Positions 30,835 to 36,336 of a stretch of 36,336 bases of DNA are shown piece by piece. The position numbers and the translations under genes were made by a program. The stretch covers positions 1-36,336 of the IMG/VR virus record IMGVR_UViG_3300017593_001240. One strand, 5' to 3'. The notes below the pieces were generated by a model. That model searched no databases. It saw only the letters and a program-made list of their open reading frames with translations, and had not been told where the DNA came from. This DNA is from a virus. Position 1 is the first letter of the stretch. Each line of letters opens with the position of its first letter.

Positions 30835-31722
30835 ATGAAAGTTTTTAATCATGACATAAGGGATCGGAAAGAAATCACACTTTTCTTTTTTGGAGATCTA
30901 CACAGAGGGAATGCTCTTTCGGACACACAGTTAATTATTCGTGACTTAAAAGAAGCGCGAAAAAGAAATGCTAGAATTCTTTGCGTGGGTGATATTTTTG
31001 ATGCAATAATTCCACAGGACCCGAGATATACACCCCCCATGCTTGACAAAAGCCTTGTGGGACACCCAAGCATGATTGATGAAGTAATCAAGCAAACAGC
31101 AGAGCTATTGGCTCCTTATGCTGATCTTATTGATGTGCTAGGAGATGGCAATCATGAATGGCAATTAAATAAACGCCATCACACAAATATGGTATTACGT
31201 CTTTGCGAGCGGCTTAATACAATGACAGGCAGCCAGATAAAATATGGTGGATACTTTTACTATATGGTCTACAGATTTTATTACGGGAAACAACAATGGG
31301 GAGCAAAATCTCGTTGTGTTGTCCTGGTGCATCATGGAATAGGTACATCTGCGCCTGTAACGAAAGGAGTAATTGATGTTGCCCGTTATCGAGATGCCGG
31401 TTTCCGATACGATATTTTGGCTTTTGGCCATAAGCATAAAACATTCGCTCTTAGAGAAGTCTTTTGCGAACCCGTTATAGGACATCATGAAAATAAAAAT
31501 AGGCTAGCAGTCTATTATACAAAATCTTTTCAAACTGGAAGCTATCTGCATAGTTTTGATGTTTCTAATGACGCAATAACTAATGGGGTGACAACTTGGG
31601 AAGAAACAAAAGGATTTGGGCCAGCAGTAATTGGCGGAGTTTTTGCCCATGTTAAAATAGCTCAAAAGAAAGACAAAGGACATCGCATGTTTTATTATCC
31701 AAAAATTAAAGTGGAAATTTAA
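30835..31722 (+). CDS. Metallophosphoesterase, early
   Basis: A 295-residue calcineurin-like phosphoesterase different from the one at 30055. Metal ligands are visible in FFGDLHRGN, CVGDIFDAII, GDGNHEWQ, VLVHHGIG and AFGHKHKTF. It is the first gene after the consensus promoter P2 with a strong AAAGGAGG, so it should be among the first phage products made. Relatives include nucleases and nucleotide or lipid phosphoesterases; an early role such as DNA end processing or counter-defence is possible but not shown. Confidence 0.85.
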   Translation: MKVFNHDIRDRKEITLFFFGDLHRGNALSDTQLIIRDLKEARKRNARILCVGDIFDAIIPQDPRYTPPMLDKSLVGHPSMIDEVIKQTAELLAPYADLIDVLGDGNHEWQLNKRHHTNMVLRLCERLNTMTGSQIKYGGYFYYMVYRFYYGKQQWGAKSRCVVLVHHGIGTSAPVTKGVIDVARYRDAGFRYDILAFGHKHKTFALREVFCEPVIGHHENKNRLAVYYTKSFQTGSYLHSFDVSNDAITNGVTTWEETKGFGPAVIGGVFAHVKIAQKKDKGHRMFYYPKIKVEI

Positions 31723-31786
31723 TAAAAAAAGTGTAAAACTTATATGAAAAAAGGATATATTATTTATGAAAAGGGAGGTAAAGAAA

Positions 31787-31981
31787 ATGGAAAAAGTAAT
31801 GAATGAAAGTCCGTGGAAAACGTTGGAAGAGGCAGCAAGATATTTGAGAGTCAGCAGAAGCACTCTTTACAAAATGGCTGAAAAAGGCAAGGTCCCTTGC
31901 GTTAAAATCGGCAGACAATGGCGGTTTAACCTTGCTTACCTGGATGCCTGGCTATTGAATAATCATGCAAAATTTGTTTAA
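31787..31981 (+). CDS. Excisionase-family / MerR-like HTH protein
   Basis: A 64-residue protein of the excisionase DNA-binding type (HTH_17): KTLEEAARYLRVSRSTLYK, then KGKVPCVKIGRQWRF and LDAWLL. The start is ATG 31787 after GGGAGG; an in-frame ATG at 31766 lies before that site. Such proteins bind DNA by a winged helix. There is no integrase in the genome, so it is more likely a transcriptional or replication regulator than a true excisionase. Confidence 0.82.
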   Translation: MEKVMNESPWKTLEEAARYLRVSRSTLYKMAEKGKVPCVKIGRQWRFNLAYLDAWLLNNHAKFV

Positions 31982-31987
31982 AAAGGC

Positions 31988-32016
31988 TTGACAAATGTTG
32001 TTTTTTGTGTTATATG
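31988..32016 (+). promoter_or_regulatory. Sigma70-type promoter P3 (extended -10)
   Basis: TTGACA at 31988-31993, 17-base spacer, TATATG at 32011-32016 preceded by TGT. It shares TTGACAAAT and TGTTATA with the promoters at 619 and 30755. It would start transcription of the replication genes near 32023. Confidence 0.75.
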
Positions 32017-32046
32017 TATAACAAAAGAAAATTTTTAGGAGAGCGG

Positions 32047-32253
32047 ATGAACATGGAAAACGAAAAAAGGAGACAGAAGCTAACAAATCGGCATATTGCA
32101 AAACTTCTCTCAAGATTACAACCACTTTCTATGCCTGCAATATGCATAAGCGAAATTAAAAAAGAAATGTGGTGGCTGTCTGATGACTTAAAAGAGTTGT
32201 ATGAGGGAAAAGGAGGTAAGTATGGAGAAAGGTATAAATCAAAAATCGAATGA
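32047..32253 (+). CDS. Hypothetical small protein before the initiator gene
   Basis: A 68-residue helical, charged protein. The frame is open further upstream, but that part lies within promoter P3; ATG 32047 follows AGGAGAG. It contains NRHIAKLLSRLQPLSMP and a Trp pair (EMWWLSDDLKELYEG). Not recognised. It overlaps the initiator gene by 32 bases. Confidence 0.65.
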   Translation: MNMENEKRRQKLTNRHIAKLLSRLQPLSMPAICISEIKKEMWWLSDDLKELYEGKGGKYGERYKSKIE

Positions 32254-33202
32254 TGAACTTAAAATGGAAAAAGGTTATACGCGGATTCACAATAGGATTC
32301 TAGAAGAATTAGCCAAAACACAATTAAGTGGTTACGAAACTCGCTTAATTATGATCCTGTGGAGAAAAACTTACGGCTGGCAACAAGAAAAAAAATATAT
32401 TACTCAAAGAGAATTCGCCCTGGAAACTGGTTTACCCAAAAATGAAGTAAGCAGAACATTGAGTCGCCTTAAGCAGAGAAATTTAGTTGTAGAAAATTAC
32501 ATCAATGGTTACAAAATGTACGGATTTAACAAGCATTTTACAACTTGGAGAAAGATGGAGAAATCTACATCTCTCCCAAAAAATCAAACAAAAACAAATA
32601 ATCCAAAAGCAAAAACACCATCAACCAAAGGGAAAACCCCCGAGATGTGGAAATCTACATCAAAACGATGTAAAAATCTACATCAAAACGATGTAAAAAT
32701 CTACATCGAAAATTCACGAAAATCCTTACAGCATAAGGATTTTCAGCGCCCTAAAGAAATATATAAAGAAAAGAAAGAAAATATATATAGTGTTAACAAA
32801 GTTAACACTATATTTAGCGGGGCTACAAGTAGCCCCACTAAATCACGTGTTTTTTGCTATCCTGTTAACATTGATCCTGAAACAAAAACAGCTGTTAAGC
32901 ATTATGCCTCTTTGTATTTTAAGAAATTCAATACCTGGCCCCCTGCCAGGAGCCAGCAAATTGCCAATGTTATGAAACCCATTGTTAAAACCCACGGTCT
33001 TACACAGACTTTGTTTTCAATATCAATTTTCATGGATTTAAAAGATCCCCAGGTGGTAGATGCCAAATATAGCATTGACTTATATGCTAAATATGCAGCA
33101 AAAATTATAGCAAACAGGAAAAACAAAAAGAATATGTCAGGTCCTGAAGCCGGGGGTAAAGATTTAAATCCCCCTGGGCCTGAAAAAGATTTACGGAGGT
33201 AG
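32222..33202 (+). CDS. Replication initiator, lambda O-like, with internal origin
   Basis: A 326-residue protein whose N-terminal region (about residues 15-115) is the phage replication protein O winged-helix domain: GYTRIHNRILEELAKT, RLIMILWRKTYGWQ, ITQREFALETGLPKNEVSR. The middle is a low-complexity linker encoded by the iterons and hairpins of the origin, and residues about 215-300 form a second helical domain that may bind a helicase or its loader. ATG 32222 follows AAAGGAGGT; the ATG at 32201 lies upstream of that site. No phage helicase or polymerase is seen, so host replication proteins are probably recruited. Confidence 0.85.
   Translation: MEKGINQKSNDELKMEKGYTRIHNRILEELAKTQLSGYETRLIMILWRKTYGWQQEKKYITQREFALETGLPKNEVSRTLSRLKQRNLVVENYINGYKMYGFNKHFTTWRKMEKSTSLPKNQTKTNNPKAKTPSTKGKTPEMWKSTSKRCKNLHQNDVKIYIENSRKSLQHKDFQRPKEIYKEKKENIYSVNKVNTIFSGATSSPTKSRVFCYPVNIDPETKTAVKHYASLYFKKFNTWPPARSQQIANVMKPIVKTHGLTQTLFSISIFMDLKDPQVVDAKYSIDLYAKYAAKIIANRKNKKNMSGPEAGGKDLNPPGPEKDLRR
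32554..32707 (+). other. Iteron replication origin inside the initiator gene
   Basis: Four 18-base imperfect palindromes lie at 32554-32571, 32644-32661, 32667-32684 and 32690-32707. The last two are identical (GATGTA AAAATC TACATC), and the three tandem copies are 23 bases apart with AAAAC between. Lambda ori has the same plan: four palindromic 18-19 base iterons in the O gene bound by O, next to AT-rich DNA. A-rich DNA lies between the first and second copies and again at 32751-32790. Confidence 0.82.
32718..32836 (+). other. Three consecutive perfect hairpins beside the origin
   Basis: Stem 1: GAAAATCCTTA/TAAGGATTTTC, 11 bp, 5-base loop (32718-32744). Stem 2: ATATAGTGTTAAC/GTTAACACTATAT, 13 bp, loop AAA (32785-32813). 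Stem 3: GGGGCTAC/GTAGCCCC, 8 bp, 2-base gap (32819-32836). They lie directly downstream of the iterons in the linker part of the initiator gene. They may be part of the origin (strand opening, primer synthesis) or control of the message. Confidence 0.75.
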
Positions 33203-33204
33203 AA

Positions 33205-33555
33205 ATGAGCAGGAAAAAGCAAGGAATGAGGAGAAAGTTGTCAGGAATGGTGTTTGGAAGCATTTTTAAGCGATTGCGTTCCAGAAAGTCAAGCAAGATT
33301 CGAGATGTGTTTTGGCACCCATGGACATCACAGGAAGCTATTGTCATGGAAATCAACTATTTGATTAGCCGTGGTTTTGCAGCTTTTCTTGTGCCGGCCA
33401 CACCAAGAGAGGGGCAGGCTAGTTTAATGCCCATTTACAAGGGCAAGATTTTTATTGCTCCCCCCACTCAAAGCCAGATTGCGGAAATCAGTGAAATGCT
33501 TGAAAAAGAACGCGAATTGCTTAAAAACCAATGGAAAAAGGAGGAACGGGTATGA
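33205..33555 (+). CDS. Hypothetical protein after the initiator
   Basis: A 116-residue protein with a strongly basic first 30 residues (RRKLSGMVFGSIFKRLRSRK) and an alpha/beta remainder (SQEAIVMEINYLISRGFAAF, ending in a charged helix). It has a ribosome site GGAGG just behind the initiator stop. In lambda this place belongs to the helicase loader P, but no similarity is visible. Confidence 0.72.
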   Translation: MSRKKQGMRRKLSGMVFGSIFKRLRSRKSSKIRDVFWHPWTSQEAIVMEINYLISRGFAAFLVPATPREGQASLMPIYKGKIFIAPPTQSQIAEISEMLEKERELLKNQWKKEERV

Positions 33556-33872
33556 AAAAGCTAACTCAAAAAGAAAAAATTTTGGCAATTGTTCGTTTGT
33601 TTGGCCCTATCAAGACAGAGCAGGTTGAAAAAATTGCTTTACAGAATTACATCTCTGGCGGTTCAGCTGGCAGGTATCTGAGGGCATTGCAGGCAGAAGG
33701 ACTGGTGTACGGTGTCAGGGAATGGAACTTCAAAACACAGAAATTCAACAAAACTTACACCTGGTATCCAGTCAAAAAAGACAACAAATCTAAAAATTCT
33801 AATTTGCCAACTGATGAAAACCAGCAGGATTGTTCTCCATTTGATGATCCTGTGCAAGAGGAGCTTTTTTGA
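33552..33872 (+). CDS. Winged-helix DNA-binding protein candidate
   Basis: A 106-residue protein starting at ATG 33552 after AAAGGAGG (the in-frame ATG 33531 lies before that site). Residues 8-60 form a winged-helix pattern: KILAIVRLFGPIKTEQVEKI, then SAGRYLRALQAEGLVYGVR and a wing with KTYTWYPV. The tail is acidic and disordered. A regulator of phage transcription or replication is likely. It overlaps the upstream gene by four bases. Confidence 0.72.
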   Translation: MKKLTQKEKILAIVRLFGPIKTEQVEKIALQNYISGGSAGRYLRALQAEGLVYGVREWNFKTQKFNKTYTWYPVKKDNKSKNSNLPTDENQQDCSPFDDPVQEELF

Positions 33873-34066
33873 AAATGCCCATAAACGCGCAGAATGGGGT
33901 CAAATTTCAATTTTTGGGCTTTTGAGGTGTCAATGGTCAAATCACTAGAAAAACTAAAAAAAAGGCATAGTTCTGCCGCAAAAACCATAGGAATTTTTAT
34001 GAGCTGTGCCTGTAAGGGTTTTAAAGTGATTTTTTTCTTTCCAAAAAGAAAAATCGGGAGGTGTTT
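33873..34066 (+). other. Gap in the early region, with an AT hairpin
   Basis: These 194 bases hold no convincing gene. A 52-codon frame from ATG 33933 (behind GAGG) runs into the next gene in another frame and is doubtful. The clearest element is the hairpin GATTTTTTTCTTT/AAAGAAAAATC at 34028-34055, almost a copy of that at 30715-30743, placed just before the ribosome site of the next gene. Confidence 0.5.
34028..34055 (+). repeat. Second copy of the AT-rich hairpin
   Basis: GATTTTTTTCTTT, loop CCAA, AAAGAAAAATC; 28 bases nearly identical to 30715-30743. It ends one base before GGGAGGT, the ribosome site of the gene at 34067, so folding could hide or expose that site. Confidence 0.6.
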
Positions 34067-34300
34067 ATGGCAAGGAACAAATTTCGCATGAAATTAAGTA
34101 AAAGGCGAGGGTGCAGGCTTAGAGACAAAATCTGGATTCCTTTTTCACCGCAGGAACTTGAACGGCTGGAAACTTTGATGGAAAATCATGCTTTAGAAGC
34201 GGAGGATTATCTCACTCAGGGAGAATTCAGGGAATTGAAACAGAAGTTTGCGGAAGCGAGAGATGAATGGGAAAGGCGCAGAAGCAACCTGAATGTGTAA
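34067..34300 (+). CDS. Small basic/acidic helical protein
   Basis: A 77-residue protein starting at ATG 34067 behind GGGAGGT. Basic N-terminus (KLSKRRGCRLRDK), then IPFSPQELERLETLM and a charged helix. Not recognised; the size and amphipathic helices suit a DNA- or RNA-polymerase-binding phage regulator, without direct evidence. Confidence 0.68.
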   Translation: MARNKFRMKLSKRRGCRLRDKIWIPFSPQELERLETLMENHALEAEDYLTQGEFRELKQKFAEARDEWERRRSNLNV

Positions 34301-34480
34301 ATGAAAGACGAAATAGAAATTACTGGAGTTAGAAGTAAAATTTTCAAATGTGTTAAATGCGGGAAAGTTGCAACAGTGAGAGCATACAAAAAAGAAATGC
34401 GTGCTCACTTTTGCACGGAGTGCGCGATGGAAATAGAAAAAATGGACAGAGATGTCCACCTTGTTTGGTTGAGTAGTTGA
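34301..34480 (+). CDS. 59-residue zinc-ribbon protein
   Basis: ATG 34301 directly follows the previous stop, and the frame runs to TGA 34478-34480. The product has two cysteine pairs, FKCVKCGK and HFCTECAM, about 21 residues apart, a small zinc ribbon. The next gene begins 14 bases on. The frame is uninterrupted, tightly spaced and of clear domain type, so I regard it as real although short. Function unknown. Confidence 0.72.
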   Translation: MKDEIEITGVRSKIFKCVKCGKVATVRAYKKEMRAHFCTECAMEIEKMDRDVHLVWLSS

Positions 34481-34494
34481 AAAAAGGAGGACAG

Positions 34495-34689
34495 ATGGGA
34501 GAATTGAAAGCAATTTTAACTTTTGCAGAAATATCAGATTGGGAATCCTTGTTTGGCTACTATCCAAACTGGGAAAAAGACAAATTGAAAAGATGGTTAA
34601 AAGATAAAGGTTTTGATTTAGACAAGGAAATCACATACTACAAAGATTTCAAAATTAATGCGTTTGTGTTTTTGCAAAAAAAAGGATAA
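34495..34689 (+). CDS. Hypothetical small early protein
   Basis: A 64-residue protein starting at ATG 34495 after AAAAGGAGG. Trp/Tyr-rich middle (DWESLFGYYPNWEKDKLK) and a short strand end (FKINAFVFLQKK). Not recognised. Confidence 0.65.
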   Translation: MGELKAILTFAEISDWESLFGYYPNWEKDKLKRWLKDKGFDLDKEITYYKDFKINAFVFLQKKG

Positions 34690-34701
34690 AAAGGGGGAGC
34701 A

Positions 34702-34950
34702 GTGAGAGAGAGTAAGTTTAGAGGAAAGAGAATAGACAATGGCGAATGGATATGTGGTTACCTGGTTAAGGCTAAAATAAACAGGCTTTATAGATCTCCT
34801 GTGGTAAAATATTTCATATTTACTGACATGGAGTGGGTCCAAGATGACTTTGGTAGATTGGAAATGCGGGGGTTTTATGAAGTTATCCCTGAAACCGTTA
34901 GAGAATTCACAGGGCTATATGATAATAAAAGGATTAAGGAGGAGCAATGA
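34702..34950 (+). CDS. YopX-like protein, short
   Basis: An 82-residue protein starting at GTG 34702 behind GGGGGAG. It has the YopX family ends: SKFRGKRIDNGEWICGYLV at the start and YEVIPETVREFTGLYDNKR at the end, the latter being the most conserved part. The usual family length is about 120-140, so the middle is shortened. YopX proteins are common small phage proteins of unknown function. Confidence 0.8.
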   Translation: MRESKFRGKRIDNGEWICGYLVKAKINRLYRSPVVKYFIFTDMEWVQDDFGRLEMRGFYEVIPETVREFTGLYDNKRIKEEQ

Positions 34951-35222
34951 ACGAGTTGGTTGAGGGAATTGTAGAAATTTTAAAAGAATTTAACCTTTTT
35001 ATTGAAAACAAGTTTTTTGGGACAAAATTTCCTTGTTGCGAAGGAGATTATCGTGAAATCGCCACCGCCATCGCCGAGAGGTTGGTGATTGATGAGGAAA
35101 AAGTATTTGAAATAGCACAAAAAAGATTAAATGCACAGGGAGAATATGATTTAATAATATGTGACGGTTTAGCAAAAGATATAGCCGAAGCAAAGCCGAT
35201 AAAGGTGAAGGAGGAACAATGA
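34947..35222 (+). CDS. Hypothetical small early protein
   Basis: A 91-residue acidic helical protein (ELVEGIVEILKEFNLF, then EIATAIAERLVIDEEKV and GLAKDIAEAKPIKV). Starts at an ATGA overlap behind AAGGAGG. Not recognised. The ATAIAERL part resembles helper segments in other small phage proteins but gives no function. Confidence 0.68.
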   Translation: MNELVEGIVEILKEFNLFIENKFFGTKFPCCEGDYREIATAIAERLVIDEEKVFEIAQKRLNAQGEYDLIICDGLAKDIAEAKPIKVKEEQ

Positions 35223-35413
35223 AAAAAGTTGAAGTATCAAAAAAGTTCACGATTGAGTTCACGGAAAAAGAGTTACTGTATATTCTCACTTGTCTTGAGG
35301 ATTATTTTGAATGGTTGGAACAGAGTGGAAAGATTGTTTCTTCCACAGACGAAAAAAAGCAGGAAATAAATATCGTGAAAAATTTAATCAATGTAATGAA
35401 AAGATGGATATAA
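35219..35413 (+). CDS. Hypothetical small early protein
   Basis: A 64-residue protein with a short strand (VSKKFTIEFTEKELLYIL) and a helix ending in a basic tail (NIVKNLINVMKRWI). ATGA overlap with the upstream gene; ribosome site AAGGAGG. Not recognised. Confidence 0.66.
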   Translation: MKKVEVSKKFTIEFTEKELLYILTCLEDYFEWLEQSGKIVSSTDEKKQEINIVKNLINVMKRWI

Positions 35414-35460
35414 GACCTTATTTTGAAACAAGTTTGGGAAAGTTATTTTAAGGAAGAGTT

Positions 35461-35547
35461 ATGAATAGAATTTTCTTTTTTTATTTGCTAGTTATCGTTC
35501 TGGCAACGGTCATTACAGGGATAGTTTTAGATGATAAATATAAGTGA
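35461..35547 (+). CDS. 28-residue membrane peptide
   Basis: ATG 35461 follows AAGGAAGAG and opens a 28-codon frame made of one membrane helix (FFFYLLVIVLATVITGIVL) with a short charged end (DDKYK). It overlaps the start of the dehydrogenase gene by 17 bases, which may couple their translation. Single-helix phage peptides of this kind are plausible but hard to prove from sequence. Confidence 0.5.
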   Translation: MNRIFFFYLLVIVLATVITGIVLDDKYK

Positions 35548-36336
35548 AATAAGAAAAAAAATAATTGAAAAAAAAGCAGTTATTGGCATTATTGGATTAG
35601 GATATGTTGGACTTCCACTTGCAAAGCTTTTTCTTAAAAACAATTTTAAAGTCTATGGATTTGATATTGACAGAAAAAAGATAGAAAAATTAAAAAAAGG
35701 AATTTCCTATATAGAACATATAGATTTTTGTTTTTTTAGAGAGAAATTCAGACAAAAAAAATTCAAGCCCTCTTCTGATTTTAAAAAGTTAAAAGAAGTG
35801 AATGCAATTATAATATGCGTTCCAACCCCATTAAACAAAAAGATGAAACCAGATTTAAAATTTGTTAAGAATACAGTAAAAGAAATCAGTAAAAATTTTG
35901 AGAAAGGGATGCTAATTGTTCTGGAGAGCACAACATATCCTGGCACAACAAGAGAGGTAATTCTACCAGTTTTTGAAAAAAAAGGATTAAAAATTGGAAA
36001 AGATTTTTTCCTTGCTTTTTCTCCTGAGAGAGAGGATCCAGGAAACAAAAAATTTACAACAAAAAATATACCCAAGGTCGTTGGGGGGATGGATAAAAAT
36101 TCCACAGATATTGCCTGTCTGCTTTATTCAAAGGTTGTTGACAGGGTTGTCAGGGTTTCATCCCCTGAGGTGGCAGAGGCAACAAAGATGCTTGAAAATA
36201 CCTTCAGGGCTGTAAACATTGCTCTTGTAAATGAGTTAAAGATGTTTTTTCAAAAGGCAGGGATTGATATATGGGAGGTTATTGAGGCAAGCAAGACCAA
36301 ACCTTTTGGTTTTATGCCGTTTTATCCAGGCCCCGG
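35531..36336 (+). CDS. UDP-N-acetylhexosamine 6-dehydrogenase, N-terminal part (continues at 1-607)
   Basis: The open frame runs off the right end and continues at base 2 of the window to give 437 residues. The Rossmann loop is IGLGYVGLP (residues 21-29). Family motifs follow: CVPTPLNKK, ESTTYPGTT (with the catalytic-pocket threonines), FSPEREDPGNK, KVVGG and a long ENTFRAVNIALVNEL helix. This combination points to the WbpA/WecC branch acting on UDP-N-acetylated hexosamines rather than UDP-glucose dehydrogenase. ATG 35531 is the first start after the 28-codon peptide, with AGGG ten bases before it. Confidence 0.93.
   Translation, partial: MINISEIRKKIIEKKAVIGIIGLGYVGLPLAKLFLKNNFKVYGFDIDRKKIEKLKKGISYIEHIDFCFFREKFRQKKFKPSSDFKKLKEVNAIIICVPTPLNKKMKPDLKFVKNTVKEISKNFEKGMLIVLESTTYPGTTREVILPVFEKKGLKIGKDFFLAFSPEREDPGNKKFTTKNIPKVVGGMDKNSTDIACLLYSKVVDRVVRVSSPEVAEATKMLENTFRAVNIALVNELKMFFQKAGIDIWEVIEASKTKPFGFMPFYPGP
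36238..36336. repeat. Terminal direct repeat, right copy
   Basis: Identical to bases 1-99. It should be counted once when the genome is closed. Confidence 0.95.

Noticed and set aside
32644-32707. Short regular repeats that could look like a CRISPR array
   Set aside because: Units are 18 bases with only 5-base identical gaps, palindromic and inside an O-like gene; they fit origin iterons, not repeats with unique spacers.
32505-32975. Extra + strand frames inside the initiator gene (32505-32696, 32790-32975)
   Set aside because: They lie in alternative frames of a gene with a clear O domain, have no ribosome sites and are broken across the iterons and hairpins.
33894-34091. A 65-codon frame in the 33873-34066 gap
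   Set aside because: No good ribosome site at its ATG, it runs through the hairpin and into the next gene in another frame, and its composition is not protein-like. A start at 33933 is only slightly better.
35994-36215. A 73-codon + frame near the right end
   Set aside because: It is in a different frame of the dehydrogenase gene, which has all family motifs and continues across the circle junction.

Overview
The window is a complete circular phage genome in linear form. Bases 1-99 are identical to bases 36238-36336, so the unique circle is 36,237 bp and one gene, a nucleotide-sugar dehydrogenase, is cut by the arbitrary ends. Every convincing gene lies on the + strand. Genes are tightly packed, with many ATGA, TTGA and GTGA stop/start overlaps, and no gene-free stretch exceeds about 200 bp. 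Base composition is AT-rich and the standard code is used. I see no tRNA, rRNA, CRISPR array, integrase, transposase or DNA polymerase.

Layout: (1) 35531 to 36336 joined to 1-5836 is an accessory sugar and surface module. It holds a UDP-HexNAc-type dehydrogenase, a small repeat lipoprotein, a radical SAM/SPASM enzyme, a SpsF-like cytidylyltransferase fused to a GT2 glycosyltransferase, an unknown protein, a Cro/XRE-type HTH protein, a short NeuB-like synthase and a zinc-ribbon/methyltransferase/TPR protein. (2) 5842-14158 is packaging and head: small and large terminase, a Mu gp29-like portal fused to a MuF domain, a ChaB/Mu-I-like protease with nested scaffold starts, decoration protein and major capsid. 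(3) 14160-20929 is connector and tail: gp36-like, gpG-like virion morphogenesis, tail terminator, a DUF115/Maf-like protein, tail tube, a tail chaperone with a -1 frameshift, tape measure and a distal-tail candidate. No sheath gene is seen, so a siphovirus is expected. (4) 20919-28074 is a very large fibre with a signal peptide, followed by a lysis-like cluster (DUF5675 protein, small membrane proteins, LLH-like holin) with an HNH endonuclease inside it. (5) 28075-30747 returns to tail hub and fibre genes and ends with a metallophosphoesterase. (6) 30755-35547 is the control and replication arm: a perfect sigma70-type promoter, a second metallophosphoesterase, an excisionase-type HTH, a lambda-O-like initiator carrying an iteron origin inside its gene, and a run of small early-type genes.

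Three near-identical promoters (TTGACAAAT...TGTTATA) sit before the sugar module, before the second metallophosphoesterase and before the replication genes, which suggests three coordinated transcription units read by host RNA polymerase. The most striking biology is the combination of NeuB-like, SpsF-like, dehydrogenase, glycosyltransferase and methyltransferase genes with a Maf/DUF115-like gene embedded in the tail operon. Together they could make and attach an acidic sugar to the virion or to the host surface; this is inference.

The host is probably a Gram-negative bacterium from an uncultivated lineage. The repeated NVGIGT-type motifs in a secreted-looking fibre recall proteins common in Omnitrophota/Elusimicrobiota-like genomes, but this is a weak guess from memory.
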